Assembly: GCA_902786925.1 (NCBI GenBank)
Contig: CADAEK010000002.1
Span: forward strand, 1-64,000
Direction of reading: 5' to 3'
DNA: 64,000 nt
Source of the DNA: an uncultured Bacteroidales bacterium
GTDB lineage: Bacteria > Bacteroidota > Bacteroidia > Bacteroidales > Bacteroidaceae
Position numbers and translations under genes: made by a program. Shown one piece after another: positions 60,836-64,000 of this stretch; positions within the stretch are counted from its first letter, which is position 1, and every line of letters starts with the position of its first letter. The notes under the pieces were generated by a model. The model saw only the letters and a list, made by a program, of their open reading frames with translations, was not told the origin of the DNA and did no database searches.

Positions 60836-62446
60836 ATGAAGAGAGGGCGTAGACAGCATATCGTACAGAAGTTTTCTAGTTGGTATTTTTCGCGTGAAGC
60901 GCTTCCATTTTGGGCAATAAGTGTTGTGGACATGATGCTAATATTCATGTCTATGATTTTGACCTATTCACTTGTTTATGGTCCTGCCAAATTGGTCGGC
61001 AATGGCTCTCTTGTATTTTGTACTCTGACGCTAGATCTGGTATTTTACGTCATAGGTATGCGTTTATTCCATACTTATGCGGATGTATCCAAGATATTGG
61101 AGTTTAGAGATTTGGTCCGTACGGCATTGGCAACTTTGACGGGCTCGCTGATGTGTATAGCTTTGAGATGGAGCATCGATATGCTGCCATTCACGACATC
61201 TATTCCATATCGTGTATTTGTATTGACATTCCTAGCTTCTACGGCAGCATTGTGGTTGTGGCGTATTGTCGCTCGTAATTTTGCTGATCTTGTTCGTGCT
61301 CATGTTCGCGAGGAAGTGGAACTCTTGCCTCGTCATGAGATTGAAGTGAACATGGAGAAAATCGGAGAGCTTTTGCGAGGTAAACGCGTATTAGTGACAG
61401 GTGCGGCTGGTAGTATCGGCAGTGAGATGGTTCGTCAAATCGCGAATTATGCTCCAGCTAAGCTTATTATGGTTGATCAAGCCGAAACTCCCATGCATGA
61501 CTTGATGTTGGAAGTTCGAAATAAATGGGAACAGCTTGATGCCGAGTTTGTCGTTTCAACTATTACTAATCGTGAACGGATGGAATGCATCTTTAGCAAT
61601 GATAAGCCTGATTATGTGTTCCATGCAGCTGCTTATAAGCACGTGCCAATGATGGAGGATAATCCTGCAGTGAGCATTCAAAATAATGTTGTAGGTACTC
61701 GTATTTTGGCTGATTTGGCCGTCAAATATCATGTTCGAAAGTTTGTGATGATATCTACGGACAAGGCTGTCAATCCAACCAATGTGATGGGATGCTCAAA
61801 ACGTTTGTGTGAGATTTACGTACAGAGCTTAAATGCCCATTTAGTTCAGCAAGCAGCAGGAGCTGAAACCATCAACACACAATTTGTTACTACTCGTTTC
61901 GGAAATGTTTTAGGATCCAATGGCTCTGTGATTCCATTGTTCAAAAAGCAAATAGAAGCAGGTGGCCCTGTGACAGTGACTCATCCCGATATCATTCGCT
62001 TCTTTATGCTGATTCCTGAGGCATGTGCGTTGGTGCTTGAAGCAGGAACAATGGGCAATGGCGGGGAAGTATTTGTCTTTGACATGGGTCAGCCAGTAAG
62101 GATTGCAGATTTGGCCAAACGACTGATTCAGAATAGTGGACGACGTGATGTAAAGATTCAATATACAGGACTTCGTGATGGAGAAAAGCTTTATGAAGAA
62201 GTGCTTTTCAAAGGCGAAGAAGAAGTTCCAACAGTACATCCAAAAATCTGTGTTGCCAAGGTGCGTCAGTATGAATATGGCGAAGTTTGCTGGCAGTTTG
62301 ATGAGTTAGAAAAGTTGTCTAAGACATGTGATGAAATGGCGATTGTTCGAAAGATGAAGATAATTGTGCCAGAATTCAAGAGTAACAATTCAAAGTATGA
62401 GGCTATTGACAAGGAATTGGTGCGTGAAGGAATTAGGACGGCATAA
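60836..62446 (+). CDS. short FlaA1/CapD-type UDP-sugar 4,6-dehydratase
   Basis: 536 residues. Four membrane helices (about 20-130) lead directly to the SDR domain: GAAGSIGSE (about 188), 'DYVFHAAAYKHVPMMEDNP' and 'STDKAVNPTNVMGCSKR' with the Met-Lys active site. Full-length WbpM/CapD proteins (about 620-660 residues) carry an extra Rossmann domain between helices and SDR; it is absent here. Likely makes UDP-4-keto-6-deoxy-HexNAc for the aminotransferase at 58274. Confidence 0.88.
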   Translation: MKRGRRQHIVQKFSSWYFSREALPFWAISVVDMMLIFMSMILTYSLVYGPAKLVGNGSLVFCTLTLDLVFYVIGMRLFHTYADVSKILEFRDLVRTALATLTGSLMCIALRWSIDMLPFTTSIPYRVFVLTFLASTAALWLWRIVARNFADLVRAHVREEVELLPRHEIEVNMEKIGELLRGKRVLVTGAAGSIGSEMVRQIANYAPAKLIMVDQAETPMHDLMLEVRNKWEQLDAEFVVSTITNRERMECIFSNDKPDYVFHAAAYKHVPMMEDNPAVSIQNNVVGTRILADLAVKYHVRKFVMISTDKAVNPTNVMGCSKRLCEIYVQSLNAHLVQQAAGAETINTQFVTTRFGNVLGSNGSVIPLFKKQIEAGGPVTVTHPDIIRFFMLIPEACALVLEAGTMGNGGEVFVFDMGQPVRIADLAKRLIQNSGRRDVKIQYTGLRDGEKLYEEVLFKGEEEVPTVHPKICVAKVRQYEYGEVCWQFDELEKLSKTCDEMAIVRKMKIIVPEFKSNNSKYEAIDKELVREGIRTA

Positions 62447-62509
62447 AATGTCGTGAGATTGTTTAATAGAGATAATAAAGCAAGAAGTTAGAAGGAAAAG
62501 TTTGTTATC

Positions 62510-63763
62510 ATGAATCATATGTTGAAGAAATGTTCTATCATGGTGCTATCGCTTATCGTATTCTGTGGTGGGATGACTGCTCAGGATGTGTCTGATACTA
62601 CGATAACGATTATTGAAGATTTGGAAGTTCCCTTAGTGGAGAAAAGGTATGTTGCCAATTCGAATTTCCACGATAACTGGTATTTGAGCCTTTATGGAGG
62701 TGTTACATCTAACTGGGGAAGTGATGGCTCTCATGCGGGCTTCTTCCAAGTAATGGGACCTGCAGCCGTTATTGCAGGTGGTAAGGAAATCACCCCAATG
62801 AGTTCGGTGCGTCTCCAGATTAACTATAATCGCAATACGGGCGTTACCACTGATAAGTTTAACGGTTTTAGTGATTATGCTCATTTGACGCATAACCGTT
62901 TTAAGTGGAATTCATACGGAATTAGCGTGGACTATTTGCTGAATTTCACCAATTTGCTTTTGGGCTTCCGTGAGCACAGAAAGTTCCATCTCCAAGGCAT
63001 TGTTGGTATTGGTGGCTCAGTTTCTCGTAATTATACAACGGGCGATTTTGTGAAAGCAATTGCTGATATTAAAGGCGATCCTAACTATAATGACCATGAA
63101 CATCAGTTGACAAATGAAGATATGTATGACAATCGTCAGCACTCACTGGTTTGTCTTCGTGCTGGTGTTGCAGGAACTTTCATGATTGCACGTAATTGGA
63201 GTCTGCATTTGGAAGCCATTGGCAATTTGCTGGATAACTCGTATGACAGTAACCCTACTACTGGTAATACATGGGATGGACACGTGGATTACTTGGTTGG
63301 TATTAGTTACCGTTTCAATAACAAAGGCGGGCAGGCTCCGGGCTTTTACTATCCCCGCCATGATATGAATGAGTATCGTAAGCGTATTACTGTGATTCAA
63401 GATTTGCGTAATCAAACCAAGCGCAGAAGGGCTGAACTGGAAGCTATGACTGATACCATTGATGTGGATGCACAGGTGATGTATACGCTGATTGCATTTG
63501 ACGAGGGCAGTACCACTGTTGACCGTCTGCAACAGACAAATATCTTCACAGCTGCTTATGCTTGGTCAAGATCACCCCGTAGCATCATTTATATAACCAA
63601 TAGCACAGGTGTTGACGATAAGTTGTTCCGTAAGCGTGCAGAAGCGGTAAAAGATGTCTTGCTTGAACGTTATGAGATACCTTATATTAAGATTCGTGTG
63701 GTGGCAAGCGAAAAGGACATCAAACCGCAGGGTGACTATGTTGAATTAATCATTAATGACTGA
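62510..63763 (+). CDS. outer-membrane barrel protein with OmpA-like end
   Basis: 417 residues with signal peptide (to about GGMTAQ). Alternating aromatic strands ('NWYLSLYGGVTSNWG', 'SSVRLQINYNRNTG', 'YLVGISYRFNN') indicate a beta-barrel (about 50-275). The C-terminal 130 residues ('QVMYTLIAFDEGSTTVDRLQ', 'FRKRAEAVKDVLLERY') have the fold order of an OmpA domain but poor motif conservation. Same design as the gene at 59448. Function unknown. Confidence 0.72.
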   Translation: MNHMLKKCSIMVLSLIVFCGGMTAQDVSDTTITIIEDLEVPLVEKRYVANSNFHDNWYLSLYGGVTSNWGSDGSHAGFFQVMGPAAVIAGGKEITPMSSVRLQINYNRNTGVTTDKFNGFSDYAHLTHNRFKWNSYGISVDYLLNFTNLLLGFREHRKFHLQGIVGIGGSVSRNYTTGDFVKAIADIKGDPNYNDHEHQLTNEDMYDNRQHSLVCLRAGVAGTFMIARNWSLHLEAIGNLLDNSYDSNPTTGNTWDGHVDYLVGISYRFNNKGGQAPGFYYPRHDMNEYRKRITVIQDLRNQTKRRRAELEAMTDTIDVDAQVMYTLIAFDEGSTTVDRLQQTNIFTAAYAWSRSPRSIIYITNSTGVDDKLFRKRAEAVKDVLLERYEIPYIKIRVVASEKDIKPQGDYVELIIND

Positions 63764-63810
63764 TTAGTCTTTTAGATTAGTTCGTGCGTGAAGTACGAAA
63801 GGAAAGAAAC

Positions 63811-64000
63811 ATGATGAAGAGAATATACATATTAATTGTTGCATTTTTAGCAAGCTTCGTAGCGATTGCACAGAATACAGGAGTCGCTGACTCCCTCTTT
63901 AGCCGTTCGAAACTGGATCAAGACAGCCTTTATTATGACGAGTTTGCATATTTGGATGATTACCATTTTGCGGATAACATCTTTTTGCTCGGACAGGTAG
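63811..64000 (+). CDS. exported protein, cut by the window end
   Basis: The first 63 codons only: MMKRIYILIVAFLASFVAIA is a signal peptide ending AQ, then 'NTGVADSLFSRSKLDQDSLY' and an acidic stretch. A GGAAAG ribosome-site-like run precedes it. No family can be named. Likely cotranscribed with the barrel protein 47 bp upstream. Confidence 0.6.
   Translation, partial: MMKRIYILIVAFLASFVAIAQNTGVADSLFSRSKLDQDSLYYDEFAYLDDYHFADNIFLLGQV

Noticed and set aside
1-64000. tRNA, rRNA or integrase-type mobile elements
   Set aside because: None were recognised on reading either strand; a tRNA or IS scan would be needed to exclude short ones fully.

Overview
The window is bacterial and almost certainly from the phylum Bacteroidota, most likely a Prevotella/Segatella relative. 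Evidence: a 'smalltalk' micro-protein at the left edge, DUF5020 and DUF4837 proteins, -7 promoter boxes of the TAnnTTTG type, weak or absent Shine-Dalgarno sites, and a protease ending in the 'YNVLGQR...GL.IYKGKKY' tail common in this group. The genus call is inference. No rRNA, tRNA, CRISPR array, transposase or phage gene was seen.

Layout. (1) 1-812: smalltalk gene, then about 670 bp of terminators and iterated inverted repeats. (2) 813-6578, minus strand: a secreted S8 protease, then a purine/pyrimidine uptake operon (AzgA-like permease, UraA-like permease, Tsx-like DUF5020 channel). (3) 6818-13856, plus strand: a small pectin set (GH105, DUF4837 lipoprotein, GH2, SGNH/CE12-type acetylesterase), interrupted by a free-standing 2[4Fe-4S] ferredoxin with its own promoter and terminator. 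(4) 14035-57979: a very large, single-strand exopolysaccharide/capsule locus of about 44 kb, with a clear promoter and a structured 200-nt leader. (5) 58247-64000: an aminotransferase, a short FlaA1/CapD-type dehydratase and OmpA-like outer-membrane proteins, which look like a separately promoted end of the same surface-polysaccharide region.

How the locus works together. Wza-like and Wzc-like proteins open the locus, followed by Wzm/Wzt with a carbohydrate-binding C-terminus, so ABC-type export is encoded. Yet an EpsG-like polymerase and a PglC-like initiating phosphoglycosyl transferase lie downstream and no Wzx flippase is visible. The locus carries about 18-20 glycosyltransferases (GT2, GT4, GT32, rhamnosyl-, fucosyl-like and Stealth types), two acyltransferases, a GNAT enzyme, two LicD-type phosphotransferases (one broken) and a TarI/IspD-like cytidylyltransferase with an SDR. 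It also has a nucleotidyltransferase/HAD/kinase cassette, a kinase-like fusion, a CotH-type kinase, and a GtrB next to a fused GtrA-YfhO protein. This suggests a phosphodiester-decorated polymer whose side chains are partly added outside the cytoplasmic membrane.

The locus is a mosaic under active change. It contains a GT2 gene broken at a G7 tract, a chimeric relic of two glycosyltransferase genes, a licD with two lesions, a GT2 with one Trp-to-stop change, a GT32 tail relic, and three near-identical GT2 starts in tandem. Several intergenic gaps hold inverted repeats whose arms are built from short iterated motifs; these share architecture but not sequence and are the least explained structure here.
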